This document shows, piece by piece, positions 22,824 through 31,901 of a stretch of DNA of 64,000 nt (position 1 is its first letter; each line of letters starts with the position of its first letter). The position numbers and the translations under genes were made by a program. The stretch comes from Alphaproteobacteria bacterium (GTDB taxonomy: Bacteria > Pseudomonadota > Alphaproteobacteria > SMXS01), in NCBI GenBank assembly GCA_028284945.1, contig JANQQJ010000028.1, positions 157,025 to 221,024 of the forward strand, given 5' to 3'. Under the pieces are notes generated by a model. It saw only the letters and a list, made by a program, of their open reading frames with translations. It was not told the origin of the DNA and searched no databases.

Positions 22824-24050
22824 CTACCCCGCCGCCTTGACTGGCTTAACCTGAGAGGCGGCATCCCGCGCGGCTTCACGGGCGGCTTCAACATCCGATC
22901 CGCGCGCCAGCGCGACACCCATCCGGCGTTTTTCAAAGGCTTCAGGCTTACCGAACAAGCGGATTTCCGTGTCAGGGATTGCAAGCGCACGCTCTACCCC
23001 TTCAAACGTGATGGCTTTTTCATCCATGCCGCCATAGATCACCGCGCTGGCCCCAATAGATGTACGTGCGACGGATACCGGCAAACCGAGCACCGCCCGC
23101 GCGTGCAGGGCAAACTCGCTCTGCGCCTGGGTCACCAGCGTCACCAGCCCGGTGTCATGCGGCCTTGGGCTGACTTCGGAAAACCAGACATCGTCTCCCT
23201 TGATAAACAACTCGACGCCGAAAAGCCCCTTTCCCCCAAGATCGGCTGTAACGGCTGCCGCAATGTCACGGGATTTTTGCAATGCAACGTCACTCATCGG
23301 CTGTGGTTGCCAGCTTTCAACATAGTCCCCGCCTGATTGGCGGTGACCGATCGGATCGCAGAAGTGGGTCTCAATCTCACCGGAGGCGCCGATGGCGCGC
23401 ACGGTCAGCAGCGTGATTTCATAGTCAAAATCGACAAAGCCCTCGACGATGACGCGGGGTTGTTCCACACGCCCCCCGCTCATCGCATAGTCCCACGCAG
23501 GCGTTACATCTTCCGGTCCCCTCAAAAGGCTTTGGCCTTTACCGGAGGAGGACATGACCGGCTTGATCAAGCAGGGAAAACCGATGCCGCCGTCAATCGC
23601 CGCGCGTACGCCGTCGATATCAGAGGCAAAAGCATAAGGCGACGTCGGCAAACCAAGGTCTTCTGCCGCCAGCTTTCGAATGCCTTCCCGGTTCATCGTC
23701 AACTGCACCGCGCGCGCTGTCGGGATCACCTCGGCAAGGCCATCCGCCTCGATCTCCGCGAGCATGTCTGTCGCGATCGCCTCAATTTCCGGGATGATCA
23801 GATGCGGTTTTTCCTGCTCGACCAGCGCTCGAACCGCCTTCCCATCGGTCATATCGATGGCATGCCAGCGATGGGCGACCTGGTGACCGGGCGCATTTTC
23901 ATACCGGTCAACCGCGATCACCTCGATGCCCAACCGCTGCAGCTCGATAACGACTTCCTTGCCGAGCTCACCGGCACCCATAAAAATCACCCTCGTGGCC
24001 GAGGGCGACAGCGGCGTTCCGATCTTGAGGGGACTTGGCAAACCGGTCAT
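22824..24050 (-). CDS. purT: Formate-dependent phosphoribosylglycinamide formyltransferase (PurT)
   Basis: A 408-residue ATP-grasp enzyme that formylates GAR to FGAR with formate and ATP in purine synthesis, an alternative to PurN. Diagnostic blocks are [63 protein letters not shown] and [17 protein letters not shown]. Length and domain order are complete. It lies in an operon with a VOC protein, an NTF2-like protein and a monooxygenase, an unexpected setting for a purine gene; the small gaps (3-4 bp) suggest one transcript. Confidence 0.93.
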   Translation of the reverse strand: MTGLPSPLKIGTPLSPSATRVIFMGAGELGKEVVIELQRLGIEVIAVDRYENAPGHQVAHRWHAIDMTDGKAVRALVEQEKPHLIIPEIEAIATDMLAEIEADGLAEVIPTARAVQLTMNREGIRKLAAEDLGLPTSPYAFASDIDGVRAAIDGGIGFPCLIKPVMSSSGKGQSLLRGPEDVTPAWDYAMSGGRVEQPRVIVEGFVDFDYEITLLTVRAIGASGEIETHFCDPIGHRQSGGDYVESWQPQPMSDVALQKSRDIAAAVTADLGGKGLFGVELFIKGDDVWFSEVSPRPHDTGLVTLVTQAQSEFALHARAVLGLPVSVARTSIGASAVIYGGMDEKAITFEGVERALAIPDTEIRLFGKPEAFEKRRMGVALARGSDVEAAREAARDAASQVKPVKAAG

Positions 24051-24054
24051 GGCG

Positions 24055-24429
24055 TCACGACATTACGTCGTCCACGGACTCCGGCGGATTGGAGACAAAG
24101 TCCTGATAATAAACGATCTTGCCATCGCGGACGCGGTAGATGGTAACGCCATCGGCGGTGCGATCCGGCATGATCCAGTTCCATTTCACCCAGGCGGCTT
24201 CGCCATCTGCGCACAGATCAAGACGTTCGAACCGGCCACCGCTTTCGCCAGCCAACTCGACCATCTTTCTCATATAGTCGCCAATGGCCGCCTTGCCGCT
24301 GATGGTGCCGAAGAATGGGTCGACCAGCACCGCGTCTTCCGCGTAGAGATCAATCAGTTTGGTGTAGTCACCGCCATCATCCTGGATATCCCAGAACCGG
24401 GTGATGACGGCCTTCGCATCGTCAGCCAT
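24055..24429 (-). CDS. NTF2/SnoaL-like small protein
   Basis: A 124-residue protein of the SnoaL / ketosteroid-isomerase-like cone fold. The marks are [20 protein letters not shown] then [20 protein letters not shown], where LYAEDAV and the following Gly-Lys-Ala are typical, and a C-terminal [17 protein letters not shown]. Members include isomerases, cyclases and many non-enzymes. ATG 24429 starts 2 bp after the VOC gene stop. The small pocket and operon position next to a Baeyer-Villiger enzyme fit handling of a hydrophobic intermediate, which is inference. Confidence 0.75.
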   Translation of the reverse strand: MADDAKAVITRFWDIQDDGGDYTKLIDLYAEDAVLVDPFFGTISGKAAIGDYMRKMVELAGESGGRFERLDLCADGEAAWVKWNWIMPDRTADGVTIYRVRDGKIVYYQDFVSNPPESVDDVMS

Positions 24430-24431
24430 GC

Positions 24432-24851
24432 TTACCACTCGCCGGTGTTTTCCATACTGGCCCAGGGTTCGGCCGGTGGCAACGCCCCGCCTTTTTGCAG
24501 CAGCTCAACCGAGATGTTGTCGGGCGACCGAACAAACGCCATGTGGCCGTCCCGTGGCGGGCGGTTGATGGTCACACCCTCGTCCATCAGCTTCTGGCAC
24601 AGCGCATAAATGTCATCGACCTCATAGGCCAGATGGCCAAAGTTGCGGCCACCGTCATAGTCTTCCGGATCCCAGTTATAGGTTAGCTCAACCTGGGCAT
24701 CGGGCTGCCCCGGCGGTGCCAGGAAAATAAGCGTGAAGCGTCCCTGAGGAACCTCGTGGCGGCGCTGTTCTTCCAGACCCAGCTTGTTACAGAAAAAATC
24801 GAGCGATGCGTCCAGGTCCTTAACCCGGAGCATGGTGTGCAGGTAACGCAT
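24432..24851 (-). CDS. Glyoxalase I-like VOC protein (lactoylglutathione lyase family)
   Basis: A 139-residue vicinal-oxygen-chelate protein close to GloA, which converts the methylglyoxal-glutathione adduct to S-lactoylglutathione. The four metal ligands of GloA are all in place: His5 ([10 protein letters not shown]), Glu55 (QVELTYNW), His73 ([11 protein letters not shown]) and Glu116 (ISVELLQ). N-terminal [16 protein letters not shown] is typical. It heads the four-gene operon ending in the monooxygenase. A role in methylglyoxal detoxification is the default reading. Confidence 0.85.
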   Translation of the reverse strand: MRYLHTMLRVKDLDASLDFFCNKLGLEEQRRHEVPQGRFTLIFLAPPGQPDAQVELTYNWDPEDYDGGRNFGHLAYEVDDIYALCQKLMDEGVTINRPPRDGHMAFVRSPDNISVELLQKGGALPPAEPWASMENTGEW

Positions 24852-24934
24852 GATGCGGTGCCTCTCCCCTGATTGAGTTTGGCCGCACTATAGCGGACAA
24901 TACGCTGGCTCGGCCACCCAAGGAGGATACCCCC

Positions 24935-25507
24935 GTGGAGATTTTGCTGCTCGTCATCGCGGTTATCGCGATCATTTTGTATTTCCTGTATGTCGCGCTG
25001 ATCAAGCGCCGCAACACGGCCCGCGAGGCGTTGTCATCCATCGACGTACAGCTCAGGAAACGCCATGATCTGGTGCCCAATGTGGTGACGCTGGCGCAAA
25101 AGTTCATGACCCATGAGCGCGAATTGCTGGAGGGCATCACCCAGGCACGCAATCTGGCGCAGTCGAGCTATTCCCGTGACGATCCGGCAGCCGTTGCCGA
25201 ACATCTTGGTGCAGAGGCCAAACTGCAATCCGGCCTCATGCATCTGTTCGCTGTCGCAGAGAACTATCCGGAATTGCGGTCTGCCGAGACGATCCAGAAC
25301 GCGCAACAAACCGTCAACGAGGTCGAGGGGCATATCGCCGCAGCGCGTCGGTTCTACAACTCGGCTGTCACCGATCTGAATAACGCGGTCGAAATCTGGC
25401 CCTCCAGCGTGATTGCGGGCATGGTCGGCGTGAAACAGATGCCGTTCTTCGAGATCGAGGACGAGGCAGTGCGCGAGCCGGTTAATGTCGCGGATTATAT
25501 GAAGTAG
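24935..25507 (+). CDS. LemA family membrane protein
   Basis: A 190-residue LemA protein: one N-terminal transmembrane helix (ILLLVIAVIAIILYFLYVAL), then long helical coils with RRNTAREALSSIDVQLRKRH and DLVPNVVTLAQ, the family hallmark, and a conserved C-terminal RRFYNSAVTDLNNAVEIWPS. It starts at GTG with an excellent AAGGAGG site. Two DUF3137 genes follow in the same orientation at 32 bp and with overlap, a pairing common in bacteria. The molecular function of LemA in bacteria is unresolved. Confidence 0.92.
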   Translation: MEILLLVIAVIAIILYFLYVALIKRRNTAREALSSIDVQLRKRHDLVPNVVTLAQKFMTHERELLEGITQARNLAQSSYSRDDPAAVAEHLGAEAKLQSGLMHLFAVAENYPELRSAETIQNAQQTVNEVEGHIAAARRFYNSAVTDLNNAVEIWPSSVIAGMVGVKQMPFFEIEDEAVREPVNVADYMK

Positions 25508-25539
25508 TTTGATCCTGCCCGATTAGGCCGGCACACCCC

Positions 25540-26514
25540 ATGACGTCGATCATCACCGAAGACCGTCCGGCCCTTGCCGGGTTCAACGCCTACTACCAGA
25601 CCGAGATCGCGCCCAGGGTCAACGCCGTCAAAAACAATAGGTGGCGAATTCTGAGCAGCACGCGCAACCGAATACTCGCTGCCATTCTTCCCATTACTGC
25701 GCTCGGCGGGGCGCTCTATGTCGTCCATCCAGCCGCCGGCGTTGCCGTACTGATCTGTGGGGCGATTGCCGCCAGCATGTTTATGGCGCGGCAACGGAGC
25801 GCAACTGCTCACGACGACCTAAAGGAGTTTGTACAGGAGAAGTTAAGCGCATTCTTTGACCTCACGTTCGACCGCGAAGGGACCTACTATGATTTCGTAG
25901 CCTACCGCCATACGGGCCTGGTGCCAAACTATGACAGGTTGCGGGTCATTGACGGCCTCACGGGCACACGGAACGGCGTTCATTTTGCGCTTCACGAACT
26001 GCATCTCGAAGCGCGTAAGTCATTTCGAAACGCGGGCGGCTTTGCACTGATCGACAGGAATACCCAATGGCTGACCGTATTTCGGGGCACGGCGATCGTG
26101 ATTGAGTTTCCCAAACCTTTTTCTGGGACGACCGTGGTCCGCCGGGACAAATCGGCCGCCGGAAATGCCGTGGAAGCGCTGACGCTGCCCTGGGAACGGG
26201 TCAGGCTGGAGGACCCGGAATTCGAACGGCACTTCGAGGTCTATGGCAGCGACCAGATCGAGTCCCGCTATCTGCTAACTCCTGCCTTCATGGAACGGCT
26301 GCTGGCCATGCACCAGAACCTTCACATGTCTTTCCAGGCTGCGTTTATCCACAATGAGTTCATCTGCTCTGTCAACGACCTCAAGACCCGGTTTGCTGTA
26401 CGCGCCTGGTCAGCCGAGGCAATAGAAGACCAGATTGCCGGTATTGCACGCGAAATCTGCTTTCTTTTCGACATGATCGACGCCCTTCAGATGAAGCAAC
26501 CGGTTCATGGCTGA
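25540..26514 (+). CDS. DUF3137 family membrane protein, copy 1
   Basis: A 324-residue DUF3137 protein. It has two adjacent membrane helices (LAAILPITALGGALYVVHPA and GVAVLICGAIAASMF), then a cytoplasmic domain with SAFFDLTFDREGTYYDFVAY, a region VFRGTAIVIEFPKPFSGTTV and the core RLEDPEFERHFEVYGSDQIE then SRYLLTPAFMERLL. The family resembles galanin-like membrane proteins but has no known activity. The neighbouring LemA gene and second DUF3137 copy imply a joint complex. Confidence 0.85.
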   Translation: MTSIITEDRPALAGFNAYYQTEIAPRVNAVKNNRWRILSSTRNRILAAILPITALGGALYVVHPAAGVAVLICGAIAASMFMARQRSATAHDDLKEFVQEKLSAFFDLTFDREGTYYDFVAYRHTGLVPNYDRLRVIDGLTGTRNGVHFALHELHLEARKSFRNAGGFALIDRNTQWLTVFRGTAIVIEFPKPFSGTTVVRRDKSAAGNAVEALTLPWERVRLEDPEFERHFEVYGSDQIESRYLLTPAFMERLLAMHQNLHMSFQAAFIHNEFICSVNDLKTRFAVRAWSAEAIEDQIAGIAREICFLFDMIDALQMKQPVHG

Positions 26515-27466
26515 CCCATACGAAAACCAGACGCCCGCCCCCTGGCTGGAGGGGTTCGATACCTATCGGGCCAAGGAACTCGATCCGCTGCTCGAGGAGA
26601 TGGACCAATCCCGCCAGCGCGCGCTCGCCAAGGCAAAGCAGCGGATGATGTGGGTCGCCCCCCTTGTCCTGCTGGCTGCTGGCCTATTATGGGTCTTCAC
26701 CCAAAACCCCATGTTTGCCGTCTTTGCCGGCTTCGCGGGTGGCGGCTTGGGCTACGCCTTCGTCAAAGCGCCGTTTTCCGAGCATAACCACCTGGTAAAG
26801 CGCGAACTCGTTACCCGCCTTGCCCGTTTCTTTGATCTTAACTTCGAGCTCAAGCCGGTTGTGACGCCGGTCGGCGCACTGCGGCGACTGGGGCTTGTCT
26901 CGAGCTATGACCGGAAGTCCGCGGAGGACAGGGTCTATGGGGTCTATGAGGGTGTCGAGATTGATCTGGTCGAGCTGCATCTGGAACAGAAGCGCCGGTC
27001 GAAAAACCGTACCTATTACGTCACCGTCTTTCGTGGACCGGTATTCGTCTTTTCGTTCCCCAAACGCTTCAACGGCCGCACGATCATCAAGTCCGATGCG
27101 ACGTCGGTCGGCAATTGGTTCACCGGCGTGTTTTCATCCGGCGAGCGGGTAAAACTCGAGGATCCGGAGTTTGAACGCCATTTCGAGGTCTATGGTACCG
27201 ACCAGGTCGAGGCGCGCTACCTGCTGACACCAAGCTTTATGGAAGCGTTACTGGGATTGCGCCAATCCCTTAAGTCAGGGGTTCAGGCGGCGTTCGACGG
27301 CGGACAACTCTATATTACCGCCAACAACAATCAGGACCGGTTTGAATCAGGCGGCTGGTCTCAAGACGAGACCATGGCACAGCAGGTTGACCGCTTCGTC
27401 CAGGAGCTCGGGGTTGTATTCAGAATTATTGACGATCTGAATTTGCAAAGCCGTACAGGGCTTTAA
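26507..27466 (+). CDS. DUF3137 family membrane protein, copy 2
   Basis: A 319-residue paralogue overlapping the first DUF3137 gene by 8 bp. It shares the helix pair (VAPLVLLAAGLLWVFT and MFAVFAGFAGGGLGYAFVKA), YVTVFRGPVFVFSFPKRFNG and KLEDPEFERHFEVYGTDQVE followed by ARYLLTPSFMEALL, but differs through most of the rest. So the pair is an old duplication rather than a recent one. Both keep the DPEFERHFEVYG core, suggesting both remain functional, perhaps as a heteromer. It is the last gene before a strong terminator. Confidence 0.85.
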   Translation: MADPYENQTPAPWLEGFDTYRAKELDPLLEEMDQSRQRALAKAKQRMMWVAPLVLLAAGLLWVFTQNPMFAVFAGFAGGGLGYAFVKAPFSEHNHLVKRELVTRLARFFDLNFELKPVVTPVGALRRLGLVSSYDRKSAEDRVYGVYEGVEIDLVELHLEQKRRSKNRTYYVTVFRGPVFVFSFPKRFNGRTIIKSDATSVGNWFTGVFSSGERVKLEDPEFERHFEVYGTDQVEARYLLTPSFMEALLGLRQSLKSGVQAAFDGGQLYITANNNQDRFESGGWSQDETMAQQVDRFVQELGVVFRIIDDLNLQSRTGL

Positions 27467-27504
27467 TTCTTTCACTTCACACAAAATTTCAAAGCACCAT
27501 CAAA

Positions 27505-27530
27505 AAAGGGCGCGCCGCGGCGCGCCCTTT
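27505..27530. terminator. Bidirectional intrinsic terminator
   Basis: AAGGGCGCGCCG and CGGCGCGCCCTT form a perfect 24-bp palindrome flanked on the left by a run of six A and on the right by TTTCT. It lies between the convergent DUF3137 and DUF1344-like genes and can end transcripts from both sides. Confidence 0.88.
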
Positions 27531-27551
27531 CTCAATAAGTTTAACTCATGC

Positions 27552-27824
27552 TTATGAGTTATTCGCGGGGGACAACACCTTGACCTTGGTCACCCGGAAG
27601 AAGCCATTCTTGTTCTTGTACTTCACTTTGACCTTGGCGCCTTCGGCCAGGCCTTCTTCAGACACGTCGTCGTCATAGTAGAAGGTAATGCCATTGCGGA
27701 GTGTGAACTGGTTGGCCTCGATATCGACAGAGTCGATACGGCCACGCATATCGCTTGCACTGGCCGGTGATGCCATTGCCAAAACAAAGGCTGCAGGCAG
27801 GAGGAGGGAGAGGAGCTTTTTCAT
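27552..27824 (-). CDS. DUF1344-like small periplasmic protein
   Basis: A 90-residue protein with signal peptide KKLLSLLLPAAFVLAMASPA and cleavage after ASA. The mature part, SDMRGRIDSVDIEANQFTLR then NGITFYYDDDV, GAKVKVKYKNKNG and FRVTKVKVL, matches the OB-like beta pattern of DUF1344 proteins common in alphaproteobacteria. Function is unknown. It is monocistronic between the terminator and a repeat-bearing gap. Confidence 0.75.
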   Translation of the reverse strand: MKKLLSLLLPAAFVLAMASPASASDMRGRIDSVDIEANQFTLRNGITFYYDDDVSEEGLAEGAKVKVKYKNKNGFFRVTKVKVLSPANNS

Positions 27825-28036
27825 ACGGGACGCCCTTTCGCGTTGGGGAGGTTGGTAAAGGGACACAAGCACTTACCAGAAGTGCGCCCTTTTTCTACGC
27901 CCCCGGCGCGTGTGCAGGAACCCACAACAAAAGCACAGCTGCATTGCGAATTTGCACGTCTGAATTGGCGGGATTTACTCGTCTAGGATTGGATTGCAAG
28001 AAAAGCCAATAACAGGCCATGAAATCCAACTAGAAA

Positions 28037-28140
28037 CGTCATTGCGAGGAGGCTACAGCCGACGAAGCAATCCAGCACATAGCTTGGTTTCCAAAATATG
28101 TTCTGGATCGCCGCGGCTGCTGCGCAGCCTAGCGATGACG
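28037..28140. repeat. Dispersed palindromic repeat, copy 3
   Basis: Begins CGTCATTGCGAGGAGGCTAC, has GAAGCAATCCAGCAC and TTCTGGATCGCC as inner arms, and ends CCTAGCGATGACG. It occupies part of the 341-bp gap between the DUF1344-like gene and the SDR gene, 26 bp downstream of the SDR stop. The rest of the gap (27825-28036) shows no gene or clear signal. Confidence 0.83.
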
Positions 28141-28165
28141 GCGTGGAGCGCTGTTGAACTACGTT

Positions 28166-28918
28166 CTAAAGCGCCAACCCACCGTCGATGCGATACTCGC
28201 CGCCTGTCGCGAATGAGGACTCATCAGAGGCCAGGAACAAGATTGTGTTCGCAATATCCTGTGGCTCACCCAACCGTTGCAGCGCATGATTGACGCGCAT
28301 GTCCTCTACCGCAGCATCCGGGTCGGGCGCCAAGTTAACGAAGGCCTCGACCATCGGCGTCATCACCGTCCCCGGATGCACCGAGTTACACCGAATACCG
28401 AACTGGCCCGCATGCAGCGCCACTGACTTGGTCAGCATGGCAACCGCTGCTTTCGAGGTATTGTAAGCGGCTAGGTCCGCTGACGCACTCAAGCCTGCAG
28501 CAGACGAAATATTGATGATTGAGCCGCCACCGTTCTTCTTCATCTGGCCGACCGCGTATTTGCAACCCAGAAACGTGCCATCGACATTGACGGTCATGAT
28601 TTTCTTCCAGTCGTCGTAAGAGACGTCCTCAACCGATCCGGGCAGCACAACACCCGCGTTGTTGACCAGCACATCAAGGCGCCCGAAACGATCAACCGTG
28701 GCAGCCATCACGTTTTGCCACCCGGCCTCATCGACGACATTTTGCGCGACGAACAGAGCATCATCACCGAGTTCATCAGCCAATGCCTGGCCATCTATCT
28801 CGTTCAGGTCGGTGATCACAACTTTGGCCCCCTCGCTATGCAGGGTGCGAGTGTGCGCCGCGCCCAATCCGACTGCGCCGCCTGTCACCAATGCGACCTT
28901 CCCCTCAACACGTCCCAT
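28166..28918 (-). CDS. Short-chain dehydrogenase/reductase
   Basis: A 250-residue classical SDR. NAD(P)-binding TGGAVGLG (TGxxxGxG), the structural NNAGVVLPG, catalytic Ser in IINISSAAGLSA and the YNTSK catalytic pair are present, with PGTVMTPM after it. The acidic residue in VVITDLNEIDG at the end of strand 2 suggests NAD preference. It would oxidise or reduce a secondary alcohol or ketone. It is divergent from two Rieske oxygenase genes, 75 bp apart, so it may process their products. Confidence 0.9.
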   Translation of the reverse strand: MGRVEGKVALVTGGAVGLGAAHTRTLHSEGAKVVITDLNEIDGQALADELGDDALFVAQNVVDEAGWQNVMAATVDRFGRLDVLVNNAGVVLPGSVEDVSYDDWKKIMTVNVDGTFLGCKYAVGQMKKNGGGSIINISSAAGLSASADLAAYNTSKAAVAMLTKSVALHAGQFGIRCNSVHPGTVMTPMVEAFVNLAPDPDAAVEDMRVNHALQRLGEPQDIANTILFLASDESSFATGGEYRIDGGLAL

Positions 28919-28934
28919 CCCTGCTCTCCCTGGC

Positions 28935-28962
28935 TTGTGAAGCGTGGCCCCTGTGCTACCTT
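28935..28962 (+). promoter_or_regulatory. Candidate promoter of the tandem Rieske operon
   Basis: TTGTGA (28935-28940) and TACCTT (28957-28962) are 16 bp apart in the 75-bp divergent region, 31 bp before the ATG. An AAGGGAGA ribosome binding site lies ahead of that ATG. No operator-like palindrome was seen here. Confidence 0.35.
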
Positions 28963-28993
28963 ATGACCCAAAGCACGGCAAGGGAGACCGGCA

Positions 28994-30439
28994 ATGGATG
29001 TTCAGGAGAAAGATGTCACGCATGTCGAGGCGCCGTCGGGCGTACCCATGGGGCGCGAGGCAACCGCCGAGGACTTGGCCGCACGGCAAAATGGGGGGGA
29101 TGTCATCCCCTCTGTCGAACCGCCGCTGCGGCTCAAAACATCGACGCGCGGTACGCCGGCAGACAAAGCCCCGGACCCGGGCCTGACCTATGATGTGATC
29201 CCCAAGGCTCGTTATACCGACGAGCGCTATGTCGGGCTGGAGTGGGACCGGCTTTGGACCAAGGTCTGGAACCTGGCGGGACGGGTTGATGACCTGACCG
29301 AACCGGGTGACTACTTCACCTATGACCTGGGCAAAGAGAGCTTCATCATTACCCGCGACCGGGAGATGAATATCCGGGCCTATTACAATGTGTGCCTGCA
29401 CCGTGGAAACCGGTTAAAGCCGGAACGCGGCGTCGGCTTTTCCAACAGTTTTCAGTGCATGTATCATCATTGGGAGTGGGACCTGGACGGGACGGTCAAA
29501 CGCATTCCCGATGAGGAAACCTTTCCACAAGGGTTGAATCATGACTGCTTGAAATTAAAGGAAGTCAAAGTGGACACCTGGGGTGGCATTGTCTTCATCA
29601 ACCTGAACCCGGACGCCGAGCCGCTTGCGGAGTTCTTAGGCGTCATCCCGGAACACCTGGATCCCTATCATTTTCAGGACATGGTGCTGGTCAGCGACCA
29701 GACCGTGGAGTGGGACTGTAACTGGAAAACCTCACTCGATGCGTTCAACGAATCCTATCATGTGCAGGGTATCCACCCGCAGCTGATGTCGTGGCTCGAC
29801 GATTACTACATCCAATGGGACGTTTATGGGAAGCACACGCGCATGCTGGTGCCCATGGGCGTGCCCAGCCCGCGCTACAAGAACCAGGACAGCCCTGTCA
29901 GCGACCTTGAAGAATTCATCGAACAGGCGGGCCTCAACCCGGATGACTTCAAGGGCAAAGTGCGTGACGCCCGGCTGGCGATCCAGAAACACCGCCGGTC
30001 GCTCGAGAACGACACCCACCTGCCCTATAAACACCTGAACGACGACCAGTTGTCGGACGACTATCACTACACGGTGTTCCCGAACTGGACGATGAACATC
30101 TACGCCGATGCGATGATGCTATTCCTTAGCCGGCCGCATCCGACCGACCCCAACAAAATGTTCTGGGACCTGCAGTTCTATATGCATGTCGACCCGGCCC
30201 AACCGAAACCGGACCGGCCTGAACGCACGCAACACAAATATGACGAGGTCGATCTGGGTGAGGTGCTCAACCAGGACGCCTATAACCTGCCCCATGTGCA
30301 GGCAGGGATGAATTCAGACGCCTATGAGGGCCTGATCCTGAGTGAACAGGAGGTCCGCATTCTGGCGTTCCATAAGACCTGGGAAGACTATGTCGAGCCG
30401 GAAAAAACGGCCAACAAAAACAAGCAAGCGGCGGAGTAA
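28994..30439 (+). CDS. Rieske [2Fe-2S] ring-hydroxylating oxygenase alpha subunit, tandem copy 1
   Basis: A 481-residue oxygenase with a 65-residue N-terminal extension rich in acidic and polar residues. Rieske ligands are C134-L-H136 (NVCLHRGNRL) and C155-MY-H158 (FQCMYHHWEWDL). The iron-site helix is SLDAFNESYHVQGIHPQL, with two His and an upstream Asn and Asp. The product is a probable dioxygenase or monooxygenase. It is followed after 4 bp by a second alpha-subunit gene, and no ferredoxin, reductase or beta-subunit gene is present. The substrate is unknown. Confidence 0.9.
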   Translation: MDVQEKDVTHVEAPSGVPMGREATAEDLAARQNGGDVIPSVEPPLRLKTSTRGTPADKAPDPGLTYDVIPKARYTDERYVGLEWDRLWTKVWNLAGRVDDLTEPGDYFTYDLGKESFIITRDREMNIRAYYNVCLHRGNRLKPERGVGFSNSFQCMYHHWEWDLDGTVKRIPDEETFPQGLNHDCLKLKEVKVDTWGGIVFINLNPDAEPLAEFLGVIPEHLDPYHFQDMVLVSDQTVEWDCNWKTSLDAFNESYHVQGIHPQLMSWLDDYYIQWDVYGKHTRMLVPMGVPSPRYKNQDSPVSDLEEFIEQAGLNPDDFKGKVRDARLAIQKHRRSLENDTHLPYKHLNDDQLSDDYHYTVFPNWTMNIYADAMMLFLSRPHPTDPNKMFWDLQFYMHVDPAQPKPDRPERTQHKYDEVDLGEVLNQDAYNLPHVQAGMNSDAYEGLILSEQEVRILAFHKTWEDYVEPEKTANKNKQAAE

Positions 30440-30443
30440 GTCA

Positions 30444-31820
30444 ATGAATAAAATGGATTTTCCGGCACAGGGAAGCACCGAACTGGTCCCTGATGCGGAT
30501 GTGAACTCGCCGGAAGCACTGGCGCCTTATGTCGACAACGGCACCGACCTGTTTTCCACCGACCGCTATGTGTCGGAAGACTGGGCCAGGGCCGAGTGGG
30601 AACGCATGTGGACCCGGGTCTGGACCCTGGCGGGTCTGGCCGCCGATGTGCCGGAAGTGGGCGATTACTTCAAATATGACCTGGGGCCTGAAAGCTTCAT
30701 CGTCACCCGCTGCGGCACCGGCGAAAACGACATCAAAGCCTATTACAATGTCTGCCAGCACCGGGGAAACCGGCTGGTAATGAGCGAGTTCGGCTCCACC
30801 ACCAGTTTCAAGTGCATGTTCCATTCATGGGAATGGAATCTGGACGGCAGCCTGAAAAACATCCAGGACCGCGAAACCTTCCGCGAGGAAGTGGTGGCGG
30901 ACAATCCGCCCCTCACCGAGGTTCGCTGCGAGATCTGGGCCGGGTTTGTGTTCATCAATATGGATCCCGATGCAGGCCCACTTGAGGAGTTTCTGGGTCC
31001 CCTGCCGGACCATCTAAAGGCCTATCGCTTTCAGGACATGAAGATCGTCAAGGACCTGGAAACGCCGTGGCCGTGTAATTGGAAGATCGGCCACGACGCC
31101 TTTATCGAGGTGTACCACGTCCATGCGGTGCATCCGGAAATCCTGCCCTTCTTCCACGACACGGAAGCCCAGTGGGACTGCTATGAGAACGGCATGACTC
31201 GCCAGCTGCTGAAATTCGGTGAGATCAGCCCGAAATTCGCCGACCAGGAGTCGCTCAATGATGGGCTCAAAATGATGCTCGGTGAGGTGGATGTCGACCC
31301 GGCGGACTTCGACGGCGAGCCCAATGAAATCCGCAAATTTGTCCAACAGGCCAAGCGCAAATGGGCCGAAGCACGCGGCATCGACTACAGCGCCTATACC
31401 GACAACCAGCTCACCGACGACTGGAACTACGGGATCTTTCCCAACGTCACCTTCAATGCGCACCCGGAAGGTTTGCTAATCCAGCGCTTCCGGCCACATC
31501 CGCGCGACGTACAGAAGATGACCTATGATCTGATGGTGCTGATCCATCCCGTGCCCGACGACCCAAATTACAGCGTTCCAGCCTATATGGGCGTTGAGGA
31601 AGGGACCGACCTGTCTGGCGAGGTACGGCCAGAGCGTCGCTATGTCGAGTATGGCGAAGAAGGCCTGGGCCCCGTGATCAGCCAGGACGCCTACATGATG
31701 GCCTATGTTCAACAGGGCGTTCAGTCACGTGGCTATAAAGGCGCACGCTATGCCGAAACCGAGCAGCAGTTGCGGCACTGGCATACTGAGCTGGAGCGTT
31801 ATCTGAACGGCGAGAAGTAG
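30444..31820 (+). CDS. Rieske [2Fe-2S] ring-hydroxylating oxygenase alpha subunit, tandem copy 2
   Basis: A 458-residue paralogue of the gene before it. Rieske ligands are C104-Q-H106 (NVCQHRGNRL) and C124-MF-H127 (FKCMFHSWEWNL); the iron-site segment is GHDAFIEVYHVHAVHPE. It lacks the long N-terminal extension of copy 1. The ATG at 30444 follows GGAGTAAG that includes the stop of copy 1, so the two are translationally coupled. Both keep every cofactor ligand seen, so neither is a degenerate partner. They may form a hetero-oligomer or act on different intermediates. Confidence 0.9.
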   Translation: MNKMDFPAQGSTELVPDADVNSPEALAPYVDNGTDLFSTDRYVSEDWARAEWERMWTRVWTLAGLAADVPEVGDYFKYDLGPESFIVTRCGTGENDIKAYYNVCQHRGNRLVMSEFGSTTSFKCMFHSWEWNLDGSLKNIQDRETFREEVVADNPPLTEVRCEIWAGFVFINMDPDAGPLEEFLGPLPDHLKAYRFQDMKIVKDLETPWPCNWKIGHDAFIEVYHVHAVHPEILPFFHDTEAQWDCYENGMTRQLLKFGEISPKFADQESLNDGLKMMLGEVDVDPADFDGEPNEIRKFVQQAKRKWAEARGIDYSAYTDNQLTDDWNYGIFPNVTFNAHPEGLLIQRFRPHPRDVQKMTYDLMVLIHPVPDDPNYSVPAYMGVEEGTDLSGEVRPERRYVEYGEEGLGPVISQDAYMMAYVQQGVQSRGYKGARYAETEQQLRHWHTELERYLNGEK

Positions 31821-31901
31821 AGCTTGAGAAGCACTTCAGGCCTTTAGTGGCCTAGACACATATTGGCGGTCAGCACCGATGCAGCCAGATAGTCGATCTG
31901 G

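Noticed and set aside
25540..27466. Single DUF3137 gene broken by a frameshift
   Set aside because: Each frame is full length with its own start, helix pair and conserved core.
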